From Kofleriaceae bacterium (GTDB lineage: Bacteria > Myxococcota_A > Polyangia > Haliangiales > Haliangiaceae), in NCBI GenBank assembly GCA_024642805.1, contig JAHEAK010000148.1, positions 1 through 9,761 on the forward strand: 9,761 nt of DNA, given 5' to 3'. Positions 1 to 6,278 of the stretch are shown here, in pieces. The notes beneath the pieces are model-generated. The model was given only the letters and a program-made list of their open reading frames with translations, searched no databases and was not told where the DNA came from. The first letter of the stretch is position 1. Every line of letters begins with the position of its first letter. The position numbers were made by a program, and so were the translations under genes.

Positions 1-1
1 G

Positions 2-409
2 CTGCCACCAACCCCGGCCCCCGCTCGCATACTGATGCCGAGCCCGCCCAAGTTACCAGGGCAAATGGCGACGCGCGTCGCTCCAGCAACGGTCCGCGCC
101 CCTGCGCCAGCACCGGTTCGCGCGCCAGCTCCAGCAACGCTTCGGGCACAGGCTCCGGCAGCGATTCGCGCTCCGGCTCCAGCAGCCGCCCGAGTGCCCG
201 CAGGCAACGCGCCCACCCTTCGCGCCCCCGTGGCCGCTGCCCCCGCCGCAGAGCGCATTTCCAAAGTTCTGCAAACACCCACGGCCGTGTCGGCACGCGA
301 GAATTATTCTGAAGAGGAAGACGACCACGGCACGGGCAGCGGATCGAGCGCTTCGGCCTCCCTCGACAGCATCGACGTGGCCCTGGCCGAACTAGAAGCT
401 GATAGCTAG
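2..409 (+). CDS. Pro/Ala-repeat protein of unknown function, C-terminal part (5' truncated by window edge)
   Basis: The frame is open from base 2 with no stop, so the gene probably begins before the window; an internal ATG lies at 35. The visible part is about 135 residues. First comes a Pro/Ala/Arg-rich stretch containing four near-identical 8-residue units of the form R-A-P-A-P-A-x-x (bases 95-190). A less regular Ala/Pro linker follows. The tail is acidic and Ser/Gly-rich (E-E-E-D-D, then a GSGSSASAS run) and ends in a short probable amphipathic helix (LDSIDVALAELEADS). No catalytic motif or membrane segment is visible. Such Pro/Ala linkers are usually extended and disordered and often join folded domains, so this may be the tail of a larger protein whose domain lies upstream. 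The stop codon shares a CTAG with the stop of the convergent adenosyltransferase gene. Function is not recognised. Confidence 0.6.
   Translation: MPPTPAPARILMPSPPKLPGQMATRVAPATVRAPAPAPVRAPAPATLRAQAPAAIRAPAPAAARVPAGNAPTLRAPVAAAPAAERISKVLQTPTAVSARENYSEEEDDHGTGSGSSASASLDSIDVALAELEADS
95..190 (+). repeat. Four 24-bp coding tandem units (R-A-P-A-P-A-x-x)
   Basis: Four consecutive 24-bp units at 95-118, 119-142, 143-166 and 167-190 each encode eight residues: RAPAPAPV, RAPAPATL, RAQAPAAI and RAPAPAAA. The DNA copies have diverged at third positions while the protein pattern is kept. This suggests an old expansion under selection for composition, not a fresh slippage event. Confidence 0.75.
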
Positions 410-981
410 ACCGACTCGGGCTGCCACAGCGCCTCGTCGTGACCATCGGCGTGCAGCGCGTAGCGCCCAAAGACAAAGAGCGCATCGGAGAGGCGATTGA
501 GGTAGACGAGATGCCTGGCATCGACCTCGGTGTCTTGGCTGAGCGCGACCACCGCTCGCTCGGTACGTCGACACACGGTGCGGGCCAGGTGGAAAAAGCC
601 GGAGCACTCGCTGCCGCCCGGTAGTACGAAGGATCGCAACTCCGGCAAGTCGGCGTTGAGCAGGTCCATCTCGTCTTCCAGTGCTTCGATGTGGCTGAGC
701 GCAATGTCGGGAAGGCTCTTGCGCCGCTCGGCATCGGGCGTGGCCAGCTGGGTGCCGACGTTGAAGAGCTCGTTCTGAACGCGCACGAGGGTGGCGTGCA
801 GCTTGGGCTTGGCGGCACTCTTGTCGAGCGAGCTTATGACCAGCCCGACACAGGCGTTGAGCTCATCGACCAGGCCGTAACAGTCGATGCGAGCGCTGGC
901 CTTGCTGACCTTGTCGCCACCAATGAGCTGGGTCTTGCCCTGATCGCCAGCCTTGGTATAGACCTTGTTGATTCGCACCAT
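406..981 (-). CDS. PduO-type cob(I)alamin adenosyltransferase (corrinoid adenosyltransferase)
   Basis: The predicted 191-aa protein transfers the 5'-deoxyadenosyl group of ATP to cob(I)alamin, giving adenosylcobalamin; it is cytosolic and trimeric in the family. Family motifs appear in order. The N-terminal ATP loop is YTKAGDQGKT (residues 8-17). RIDCYGLVDELNACVG (31-46) matches the R-x-D-x-x-G-x-x-DELN block. FVLPGG is at 118-123, ARTVCRRTERAVVAL at 133-147 with the conserved Arg/Glu, and YLNRLSDALFVFGR at 160-173 with Asn162, Arg163 and Asp166. Length is normal for the family. The ATG at 981 was chosen because the family begins a few residues before the ATP loop; the frame runs 36 codons further upstream, but only inside bioB and without similarity. 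A GAGG overlapping the bioB stop lies 8 nt before the ATG. It follows bioB by 10 bp, so the two are almost certainly co-transcribed. The family is also called PduO, CobO-like or MMAB; the symbol is left blank because no pdu context is present. Confidence 0.93.
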   Translation of the reverse strand: MVRINKVYTKAGDQGKTQLIGGDKVSKASARIDCYGLVDELNACVGLVISSLDKSAAKPKLHATLVRVQNELFNVGTQLATPDAERRKSLPDIALSHIEALEDEMDLLNADLPELRSFVLPGGSECSGFFHLARTVCRRTERAVVALSQDTEVDARHLVYLNRLSDALFVFGRYALHADGHDEALWQPESV

Positions 982-991
982 CGCCCAAGCC

Positions 992-2050
992 TCAGTTGGC
1001 GCTCGGGCTGACCACGGGCAGCGAGACCCGTCGGGCCGCTGCGCTGAGATCGGGCTCGATGCCATCGAACTCGAGCTCAAAGCCGGCATCAGCGATCATT
1101 TGCATGTCGTCGGTGGGCGCGTTGCCACCGGTGGTCAGGTAGCCAGAGGTGAACATCGAGTTGGCTGGGTACAGCGCCAGGGGCTGCAACGAGCGCAGGT
1201 TCACTTCGCGACCGCCAGCAATGCGCACATCGGCCTTTGGACACAGGAAGCGGAACAGACACAGGGCTCGCAACGCGTAGCGCGGGTTGATGCGCTGATG
1301 GGCGGCCAGAGCCGTACCTGGACGAGGATCTAAGAAGTTTACTGGAACCGAATCGACTTCGAGCTCACGCAGGGCAAACACCAAGTCGATGAGATCCTCT
1401 TCCGATTCGCCAAGGCCGACGATACCGCCGCAGCAGGTCTCCATGCCGGAGGCCTTGGCGAGCTTGACCGTGTTGACTCGATCGGCCCAGCTGTGCGTCG
1501 TCACGACCTTGTCGTAATAGTTCTCACTGGTCTCGAGGTTGTGATTGAAGCGATCGATGCCCGCCTCGGCAAGGCGTTTGGCTTTGGCCTCGGTGAGCAG
1601 ACCGAGCGAGGCGCACAGCTCGATTTGGTATTTCTCTTTGATCTGCTTGGCAGCCTCGCAAATCACATCGAGGTCGCGCTCGGAAGGACCGCGGGTGGCG
1701 GTCACCATGCAAAATCGCTTGGCCTGAATCGCTGCAGCTTTCGACGCTGACTCGACCAGGGACTCGACGCTCTGCATGGGCTCTTTGCCAGCCGGGCTGC
1801 CCTGTGGCGCGCTCTGCGAGCAGAATCCGCAATCCTCGGGACAGGCACCGACTTTGGCGTTTTCGAGAACCTGGATGTGCACCTTGCGTCCAAAGTACTC
1901 GCGGCGCACGCGAAAGGCCGCTTGCAAGAGAGGCAAGAGCTCGTCCTCGCTCGCGTGCAGGACCTCCAGGCATTCGCTGCGAGTGAGGGCCTCACCGGCC
2001 AGAGAGCGCGCTGCGAATGCATCCCAAGTATTAGCTGCCAGAGCCGTCAT
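992..2050 (-). CDS. bioB: Biotin synthase
   Basis: The predicted 352-aa radical-SAM enzyme inserts sulfur into dethiobiotin, the last step of biotin synthesis. The radical-SAM triad is Cys70, Cys74, Cys77 (GACPEDCGFCSQS). Candidate ligands of the auxiliary 2Fe-2S cluster are Cys114 (RFCMVTA), Cys146 (ELCASLG), Cys206 (ETCCGGIVGLGES) and Arg277 (VRIAGGRE), matching E. coli BioB Cys97, Cys128, Cys188 and Arg260. Other family blocks are FNHNLETSENYYDKVVTTHSW (from 168, first 20 or so residues), PVNFLDPRPGTAL (236-248) and SGYLTTGG (302-309). The catalytic set looks complete. The ATG at 2050 was chosen: the frame stays open far upstream, but that extension is Arg/Ala-rich translation of the tandem repeat and of the lipoprotein gene. 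No strong ribosome binding site is visible before it. No other bio gene is in the window, so bioFDA must be elsewhere or biotin precursors are imported. The adenosyltransferase follows by 10 bp. Confidence 0.97.
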   Translation of the reverse strand: MTALAANTWDAFAARSLAGEALTRSECLEVLHASEDELLPLLQAAFRVRREYFGRKVHIQVLENAKVGACPEDCGFCSQSAPQGSPAGKEPMQSVESLVESASKAAAIQAKRFCMVTATRGPSERDLDVICEAAKQIKEKYQIELCASLGLLTEAKAKRLAEAGIDRFNHNLETSENYYDKVVTTHSWADRVNTVKLAKASGMETCCGGIVGLGESEEDLIDLVFALRELEVDSVPVNFLDPRPGTALAAHQRINPRYALRALCLFRFLCPKADVRIAGGREVNLRSLQPLALYPANSMFTSGYLTTGGNAPTDDMQMIADAGFELEFDGIEPDLSAAARRVSLPVVSPSAN

Positions 2051-2121
2051 GGCCGGCACACTAGCACAGGCCACCGGCGCCAGGTGTATGTGGAAACCCG
2101 TCGAGGAGCCCGTTATCAGCA

Positions 2122-2187
2122 CAGCTCGGCGACCTGCAATCAGGGCAGCTCGGCGACCTGCAATCAGGGCAGCTCGGCGACCTGCAA
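2122..2187 (-). repeat. 24-bp tandem repeat (2 full copies plus 18 bp) spanning the lipoprotein stop codon
   Basis: Copies lie at 2122-2145, 2146-2169 and a partial copy at 2170-2187; the full copies are identical. Read on the minus strand, each unit encodes LQVAELP (LQVAELC in the last) followed by TGA in the lipoprotein frame. The gene's final codons and its stop have therefore been copied downstream into the gap before bioB. Each unit also holds an imperfect 15-bp palindrome (12 of 15 positions, around CAGCTCGGCGACCTG), which could fold weakly. Unit identity points to recent slippage or recombination. Confidence 0.85.
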
Positions 2188-2622
2188 CTCGCCCGTTCGC
2201 GAGTTTGTCAGGGCACCTTTGGCCCGCACATTCCACGAGCGCTCGGTCTTGTTGGCGATGGTGAAGAGCTGGGCGTCGAGGGTGTAGGGGGCACCCTGCA
2301 TCTTCTCGGCGGCGCTCTCGTCCTTGATAGGAACCAAAATCTCGACGACCGCGGAGGCGCCGGCGGCGATGATGCGCTCGACCCGAACTTCGCCCTCGCC
2401 ATTGAACCAGGCCTCGGAAACCAGTCGGTAGTGCAGCCGCTTGAGGTTCAGGCTCTGACTGGTCGGGTTGTGAACCTCGACAAAGAGCTGCACCGAGCGC
2501 GAGTCGTAGGCCTGAATCTGAGGCGACTTCATGCCGAGCACGGTCATCTTCGGACGAGCCGAGGAGCATGCGCTCAAAGCGACGAGAATCAGGGCTGCTA
2601 CATGTAATCTTAGGTGGGACAC
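2164..2622 (-). CDS. Putative LEA14/WHy-domain lipoprotein
   Basis: With the GTG at 2622 the product is 152 aa. It has a short basic/polar n-region, a hydrophobic core (HVAALILVAL) and a lipobox LSAC with Cys19, so it is probably a lipid-anchored envelope protein. The mature part resembles the LEA14/WHy beta-sandwich family: a VQLFVEVHNPTSQSLNLKRL block containing the characteristic Asn-Pro, then an aromatic/Gly turn (AWFNGEGEV), then AAGASAVVEILVPIK. Such proteins are common but poorly characterised in bacteria; a stress-protection or envelope role is only family-level knowledge. Start choice is uncertain. GTG at 2622 has a GAG 8 nt upstream and gives the most compact signal peptide; GTG at 2634 and TTG at 2667 are in frame and would lengthen it. 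It precedes bioB by 113 bp on the same strand and diverges from the FKBP gene. Its last seven codons and stop are tandemly repeated just downstream. Confidence 0.75.
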   Translation of the reverse strand: MSHLRLHVAALILVALSACSSARPKMTVLGMKSPQIQAYDSRSVQLFVEVHNPTSQSLNLKRLHYRLVSEAWFNGEGEVRVERIIAAGASAVVEILVPIKDESAAEKMQGAPYTLDAQLFTIANKTERSWNVRAKGALTNSRTGELQVAELP

Positions 2623-2667
2623 GACCGTACTCACATTAGGGTAATGCGAGCTTTGGGCCGATCGCAA

Positions 2668-2756
2668 ATATCTGGAATCAAAAGACCGAGATTGGCAAAT
2701 CTGTGTAAGCGTGTTCGCAGTGTTGCCGCCGGTTCACGATTTGGGGCGCGCGCAAA
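2668..2756. promoter_or_regulatory. Likely divergent promoter region (lipoprotein leftward, FKBP rightward)
   Basis: This gap separates the two divergent genes and is more AT-rich than its surroundings, so it should hold both promoters. A TTGCCA on the minus strand (2698-2693) resembles a -35 box, and the overlapping TTGGCA on + (2692-2697) does so for the other direction. Neither has a convincing -10 at normal spacing. The position is inferred from gene layout more than from motifs. Confidence 0.3.
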
Positions 2757-3278
2757 ATGCCCCGGCCAAGCCTCGCGATTGGGCCTGGCCTCGGCTTACG
2801 CTTCTCGCCGGTGAAAATCGACAAGAACAAACGCGTCCGCATCAAGGTGAAGCTGCAGGTCGAAGGCGGCGAGGTGCTCGAAGAGAGTGCCGTCGAATAC
2901 CATCACGGCAACGGCAAGATGCTCGACGGCCTGGAGGAGGCACTAGAAGGTCTCGCCACCGGCGCCAAGAAGAGCGGGGTCATTCCTGCGGCCAAGGCCT
3001 TTGGCGGCGCTGCTCACCAGCACAAAAAGGTGATCCCGCGCGGCGAGTTTCCCAAGGATGCCGAGCTAGCAGTGGGAACGACGTTTCAAGCTGGCAGTGC
3101 GGGCAAGGAAGTTCTTATCGAGGTCGTCAGCATTGGCGACACAGAGATTCAAGCCGTGCTCAAGCACCCGCTCGCCGATAAGAACATCGCCTATGAGGTG
3201 GAGGTGCTCGGCGTACGCGATCCCGCGGCAGCCCCACCACCGCTTCCCGCCGACGCCATCGCCAGCGACGACGACTAG
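2757..3278 (+). CDS. SlyD-like FKBP-type peptidyl-prolyl cis-trans isomerase
   Basis: The predicted protein, 173 aa from the ATG at 2757, catalyses prolyl bond isomerisation and probably acts as a cytosolic folding chaperone. It aligns along its length with the SlyD family. VKIDKNKRVRIKVKLQVEGG (residues 19-38) is the first FKBP strand pair, then GEVLEES. YHHGNGKMLDGLEEALEGL covers the active-site and flap entry. The insert-in-flap (IF) domain runs from about AKAFGG to KHPLADKNI and includes PRGEFPKD. The closing FKBP strand is YEVEVLGVRD. The tail is Ala/Pro-rich with a terminal acidic D-D-D and lacks the His/Cys metal-binding extension of E. coli SlyD. Start is uncertain: the family normally begins at the GTG at 2811 (V-K-I-D), while the ATG at 2757 has a weak GGGG 10 nt upstream and adds 18 Pro/Gly-rich residues. 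The stop overlaps the GTG start of the next gene by one base. Confidence 0.9.
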   Translation: MPRPSLAIGPGLGLRFSPVKIDKNKRVRIKVKLQVEGGEVLEESAVEYHHGNGKMLDGLEEALEGLATGAKKSGVIPAAKAFGGAAHQHKKVIPRGEFPKDAELAVGTTFQAGSAGKEVLIEVVSIGDTEIQAVLKHPLADKNIAYEVEVLGVRDPAAAPPPLPADAIASDDD

Positions 3279-4042
3279 TGCCACGACTCTACGCGCACCG
3301 CGGTGCTGCTGCGGAGCTACCAGAAAACACCCTGCCCTCTTTCGAGCGGGCGGCTAGCTACGGCGTCCATGCCCTGGAGATGGACGTACACATGAGCTCC
3401 GACGGAGTCGTGGTGGTGTCACACGATCCCGATGGTCAGCGCATGTGTCGCGAGTCGCGCGCCATCAAACAAACGCCCTATACCGAGATCGCTCGCTGGG
3501 ACGCGGGCTGGGGTTTCGTCACCGCGAACAAGGATAGGCCCTTCGCCGACAGTGGCTTGCGAGTCCCGCGTCTCGACGAAGTTCTGGATGCCTTTCCCGA
3601 TCTCTACATCAACGTCGATCTCAAGCAAGGGCATCCGTCCATGGTGGCCGAGGTCATGAAGATCGTCAGGCAAGCGCGCGCCGAAGAGCGCGTCATCCTG
3701 GCTAGCTTTTCCCAGGCCACCTTGCTGCACCTGCGAGCGGCCGGCTATCCCGGTATCACCGCGATGGCCGCTCTCGATCTGGCCGCCGCCCTCTTTCTGC
3801 CAAGCTCGCTGGTTCGGTCGCTACCATGGCGGGGCCAAGCTGCACAGATTCCTACCGGGCACGGACGCTTTACCTTGGCGGCGCGCTCCATCATCGCGCG
3901 CTTGCACGGTCTCGGCGCGCGTGTCGACTTCTGGACGATCAACGACCCGAGGCAGGCGCGCACGCTGCTCGAGCTCGGCGCCGATGGCATCATGACCGAC
4001 GATCCCAAAGCGATCGCCCCGGTCTTTGAAGGTCGCCAGTAG
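3278..4042 (+). CDS. Glycerophosphodiester phosphodiesterase
   Basis: The predicted 254-aa TIM-barrel enzyme hydrolyses glycerophosphodiesters (deacylated phospholipids) to sn-glycerol 3-phosphate and an alcohol. The catalytic set is complete. His7-Arg8-Gly9 open the protein, Glu16 lies in the P-E-N-T motif, Glu34 and Asp36 in ALEMDVHMSSDG, and His49 in VVVSHD. Asp114-x-Lys116 (YINVDLK) is the E/D-x-K pair, and FWTIND followed by LGADGIMTDDP closes the barrel. No signal peptide is visible, so it should be the cytosolic UgpQ-like form. The GTG start shares its G with the preceding TAG (TAGTG), which implies translational coupling to the SlyD-like gene. Phospholipid turnover has no known tie to prolyl isomerisation, so the pairing may be incidental. 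It converges on the AEP aminotransferase gene. Confidence 0.94.
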   Translation: MPRLYAHRGAAAELPENTLPSFERAASYGVHALEMDVHMSSDGVVVVSHDPDGQRMCRESRAIKQTPYTEIARWDAGWGFVTANKDRPFADSGLRVPRLDEVLDAFPDLYINVDLKQGHPSMVAEVMKIVRQARAEERVILASFSQATLLHLRAAGYPGITAMAALDLAAALFLPSSLVRSLPWRGQAAQIPTGHGRFTLAARSIIARLHGLGARVDFWTINDPRQARTLLELGADGIMTDDPKAIAPVFEGRQ

Positions 4043-4087
4043 GGGCACAAGCGTACGCTGCAAGGGCGCGCTGGCAGCACATGTCGC

Positions 4088-4149
4088 CGGCCTGTCCAGG
4101 CCGAGCTTGGATCGCAGACCTTTCGACGCCGGCCTTTTCCAGACCGGCG
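4088..4149. terminator. Two hairpins in the convergent gap (candidate bidirectional terminator)
   Basis: The 119-bp gap between two converging stops contains a perfect 7-bp inverted repeat (CGGCCTG at 4088-4094 with CAGGCCG at 4097-4103). It also contains a 6-bp inverted repeat (CGCCGG at 4127-4132 with CCGGCG at 4144-4149). Neither is followed by a T-tract on either strand, so an intrinsic terminator is not shown. Position and symmetry make a transcription-ending role plausible. Confidence 0.35.
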
Positions 4150-4161
4150 GCGGAACAGCTC

Positions 4162-6018
4162 TTAGGCCGAGGCGCGCTCGGGAAGCTCGAGGGCCTCCGC
4201 CTTGGCAACGCACACCGTGCGCAGCTCGGCGATGACCTCGCCGGCGACCTGCAAGAACTCTTCGATCTGACGGACGCTGAGATCACCCATGTTGGCGACC
4301 TGCAGGAACCTGTCGGCGAGAACATCCTTGCAGCCGTAGATGATGTAGCCGCGCGCCTTCAGACCATCGTAGAGGTCCTGGAAGCTCACGCCGCTCGGCA
4401 CGCAACAGGTGACGATCGAGTGCGACTCGTTGCCGGTGCGGGTGAATGGCGCCATGCCCAGCTCGCCAAGACCGCGTCGCAGGCGCTGATTTCGCTCCTT
4501 GTACATCGAGAAGCGAGCGTGGTGGCCGTCGGCCAGGAACTCGCCGAGAGCGGCATCCAGAGCAAAGTAGGCCGACACCGCAGGGGTGAAAGGAGTCTGC
4601 GCGAGCTCCTCGATGTAGCGGCGATAGCGCTTGAGATCGAGGTAGTACGAGCGAGGCTTGATGCTCTCGATTTTTTGCCAGGTACGTGGCGAGACGCTCA
4701 AGAAGCCGGCACCGCTGATGGCGTGCAGGCACTTGTTGGCGCTTGCCCAACACACATCGATGTTGTCGCGAACGACGTCGATGTCCTCTGCGCCCAGTGC
4801 ACTGACGGCGTCGACCAGGAAGAGAGCATCAAAGCGACGGCAAATAGCGCCGACCGCGTTGATTGGGTTGAGGAGACCAACCGAGGTCTCGTGGGCGGTC
4901 ATCGCCACGACGGCGATATCGGGATTCTCTTCGATGGTGCGCTGCACGTCGGCAGGATCCACTTGGTCGCCCCATGCGTAGCGCAGATGCACCACGTCCA
5001 TGTCGTGCAGGCGGGCAATCTCGTGCATGCGCTCGCCAAAGGCGCCATTGTCGATGACCAAGATCTTGCCATCGCGTGGCACCGTCGAGGCGATGCCGCA
5101 CTCCATAGCCGCCGTGCCGCTGCCGGTCACCACACAGACCGTGTGCTCTGCGCTGGCCCGGAAGACGCGACGAAGGCGTTGCGTGAGCGAAACCATCAGC
5201 TCGCTAAAGCTCGGATCGCGATGGCAGACATCGTGGTGCACCATGGCGCTCTTCACGTTGGCCGTGGTGTTAACCGGGCCCGGGTTGAGCAGGGTGTACT
5301 GGGGGTGATTCTTGCTGTCGAGGATGGCGGTGACCTGCTCCTCGACCTCGACGGGATTGCTCAGGCCCCATGGCCATGCGGTGCGGCCCATGAGCATCTT
5401 GACGCGACCAACACGTGCCAGAGCGGCGAGCCCGTCCTCCAGACCTGGGTTGCTCAGCTTGTCGAGCTCGGGAATGATCTCGCGAGTCACCAGCGCATGG
5501 CCGGTGAACACGGCGTCGAAGGTATCAAGGTCGAGTCCCATGTCACTGACGCTGTTGCTCGAGTTCTTGCCGCGGCCGTCGCGCAAGACCACCTTGAACT
5601 CGTTGCTCAAGTCAGCGGTCGGTGGTGTCGAGACACAAATCGTTGCGACATTGGAACCGAGCTGGACGTTGCACAACTCGGCGAGTGCTTCGCGCTGAAG
5701 AGGCCGGTCGCCGCGCAGCACCAGGCAGGGGCTGTCTTCGCTCGCCAAGAACTCACGGGCAATCAGCACAGCCGAGCCACTGGCCTGACGCCAGCTGCGA
5801 TTGGAGAAACAGCGCACCTTCATGCCGCGCATCTCGTGAACGTTGAGTCGCTCGAGCAGCTCCTCGGCGTGCTCGCCGTCGACGACGGCCACATCTCTGA
5901 TACCCATCTGGTGCAGAGAGGTCAGCGTGCGGCGGACCATGGCGACCATGGAAGGAGCCAAGGTGCTGCCACCTTCGAGAACAAGGCGATGGGCGAGTAC
6001 GATTGCGCGGGTGATCAT
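4162..6018 (-). CDS. 2-aminoethylphosphonate aminotransferase with N-terminal degenerate nucleotidyltransferase domain
   Basis: The predicted 618-aa protein has two domains. Residues about 238-600 are a class V PLP aminotransferase of the PhnW/AEP type: LLNPGPVNTT (243-252), phosphate-cup GSGTAAME (299-306), HETSVGLLNPI (376-386), Asp403 (FLVDAVSALG), PLP lysine Lys429 in SANKCLHAISGAGF (compare PhnW SANKC...GFGF), and Arg570 near the end (RFLQVANMGDL). It should interconvert phosphonoacetaldehyde and AEP. Residues 1-235 have a sugar-nucleotidyltransferase-like pattern (AIVLA at 5-9, GIRDVAVVDG, N-R-S-W then S-A-V-L, LVLRGD at 99-104). The LAAGxGxR loop is replaced by AHRLVLEGGS, the K-P Lys is absent, and the C-terminal metal Asp (WxEID) aligns with Ser220. 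This domain is probably not a normal nucleotidyltransferase. Fusions of AEP aminotransferase with active cytidylyltransferase are known (PntC type). Start: ATG at 6018 with GAGG 5 nt upstream; the in-frame TTG at 6093 lacks support. It diverges from the PntC-like gene. Confidence 0.88.
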   Translation of the reverse strand: MITRAIVLAHRLVLEGGSTLAPSMVAMVRRTLTSLHQMGIRDVAVVDGEHAEELLERLNVHEMRGMKVRCFSNRSWRQASGSAVLIAREFLASEDSPCLVLRGDRPLQREALAELCNVQLGSNVATICVSTPPTADLSNEFKVVLRDGRGKNSSNSVSDMGLDLDTFDAVFTGHALVTREIIPELDKLSNPGLEDGLAALARVGRVKMLMGRTAWPWGLSNPVEVEEQVTAILDSKNHPQYTLLNPGPVNTTANVKSAMVHHDVCHRDPSFSELMVSLTQRLRRVFRASAEHTVCVVTGSGTAAMECGIASTVPRDGKILVIDNGAFGERMHEIARLHDMDVVHLRYAWGDQVDPADVQRTIEENPDIAVVAMTAHETSVGLLNPINAVGAICRRFDALFLVDAVSALGAEDIDVVRDNIDVCWASANKCLHAISGAGFLSVSPRTWQKIESIKPRSYYLDLKRYRRYIEELAQTPFTPAVSAYFALDAALGEFLADGHHARFSMYKERNQRLRRGLGELGMAPFTRTGNESHSIVTCCVPSGVSFQDLYDGLKARGYIIYGCKDVLADRFLQVANMGDLSVRQIEEFLQVAGEVIAELRTVCVAKAEALELPERASA

Positions 6019-6023
6019 AGGAA

Positions 6024-6027
6024 CCTC
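6024..6027 (-). promoter_or_regulatory. Ribosome binding site fixing the aminotransferase start
   Basis: GAGG on the minus strand lies 5 nt before the ATG at 6018. It selects this start over the TTG at 6093, which would add 25 residues before the first beta strand of the nucleotidyltransferase-like fold. Confidence 0.6.
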
Positions 6028-6278
6028 GTCGGCTGCTATGAGCAAGAATTGCTCCACCCATGATTTCCTGGGTTTAGCCCCAAAAGTGTTCAAAAGCTGA
6101 CAGGAGAGTGGTAGTTCACCACCACTTTTGCCTACATCGCTGACGACTTCCTGTCAGGGCGCAAACTCGGTAGATACCGGTAGCTTGCGGCAGATCTCCG
6201 CAATGTGAGGAAGCTTCGCAACAAACTCTTTGCGGACTCCTGCTGTCGGCTGGCGCCCGTGGTATCGCTCGATCCAGC
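6028..6278. promoter_or_regulatory. Divergent intergenic control region rich in inverted repeats
   Basis: This gap should carry the promoters of both phosphonate genes. Perfect inverted repeats: CAAAAGTG (6081-6088) with CACTTTTG (6123-6130); CTGACAGGA (6097-6105) with TCCTGTCAG (6149-6157); AGTGGT (6107-6112) with ACCACT (6121-6126); palindrome CGGTA-GA-TACCG (6168-6179); TTGCGG (6185-6190) with CCGCAA (6198-6203), which can pair instead with a second TTGCGG at 6230-6235. The first two pairs interlock, so both cannot form as simple stems. No clear -35/-10 pair or ribosome binding site for the rightward gene is visible, and no known riboswitch was recognised. Operators or an RNA switch are both possible. 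Confidence 0.45.

Noticed and set aside
982..1089. Longer adenosyltransferase start inside bioB
   Set aside because: The added 36 residues are Ser/Ala/Pro-rich with no similarity. The ATG at 981 fits the family start and has a ribosome binding site.
2122..2187. CRISPR-like short repeats
   Set aside because: Units are directly abutting with no spacers and encode the gene's own last codons.
2051..2569. N-terminal extension of the bioB frame to 525 residues
   Set aside because: The extra residues are Arg/Ala-rich translation of the tandem repeat and of the lipoprotein gene in another frame. BioB family proteins start near the ATG at 2050.
3240..3278. Metal-binding SlyD-type tail on the FKBP protein
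   Set aside because: The tail is Pro/Ala-rich and ends in aspartates; it has no His or Cys cluster.
4043..4161. Intrinsic (rho-independent) terminators in this gap and at 7008-7108
   Set aside because: Hairpins exist but no T-tract follows on either strand, so they are listed only as low-confidence candidates.
4081..6063. Open frame of 660 codons on +, opposite the AEP aminotransferase gene
   Set aside because: It is antisense to a gene with clear catalytic motifs and has no family pattern itself. Long antisense frames are expected in high-GC genes.
6019..6093. TTG start at 6093 for the aminotransferase
   Set aside because: The ATG at 6018 has GAGG at good spacing and sits just before the first predicted strand; the TTG has no support.
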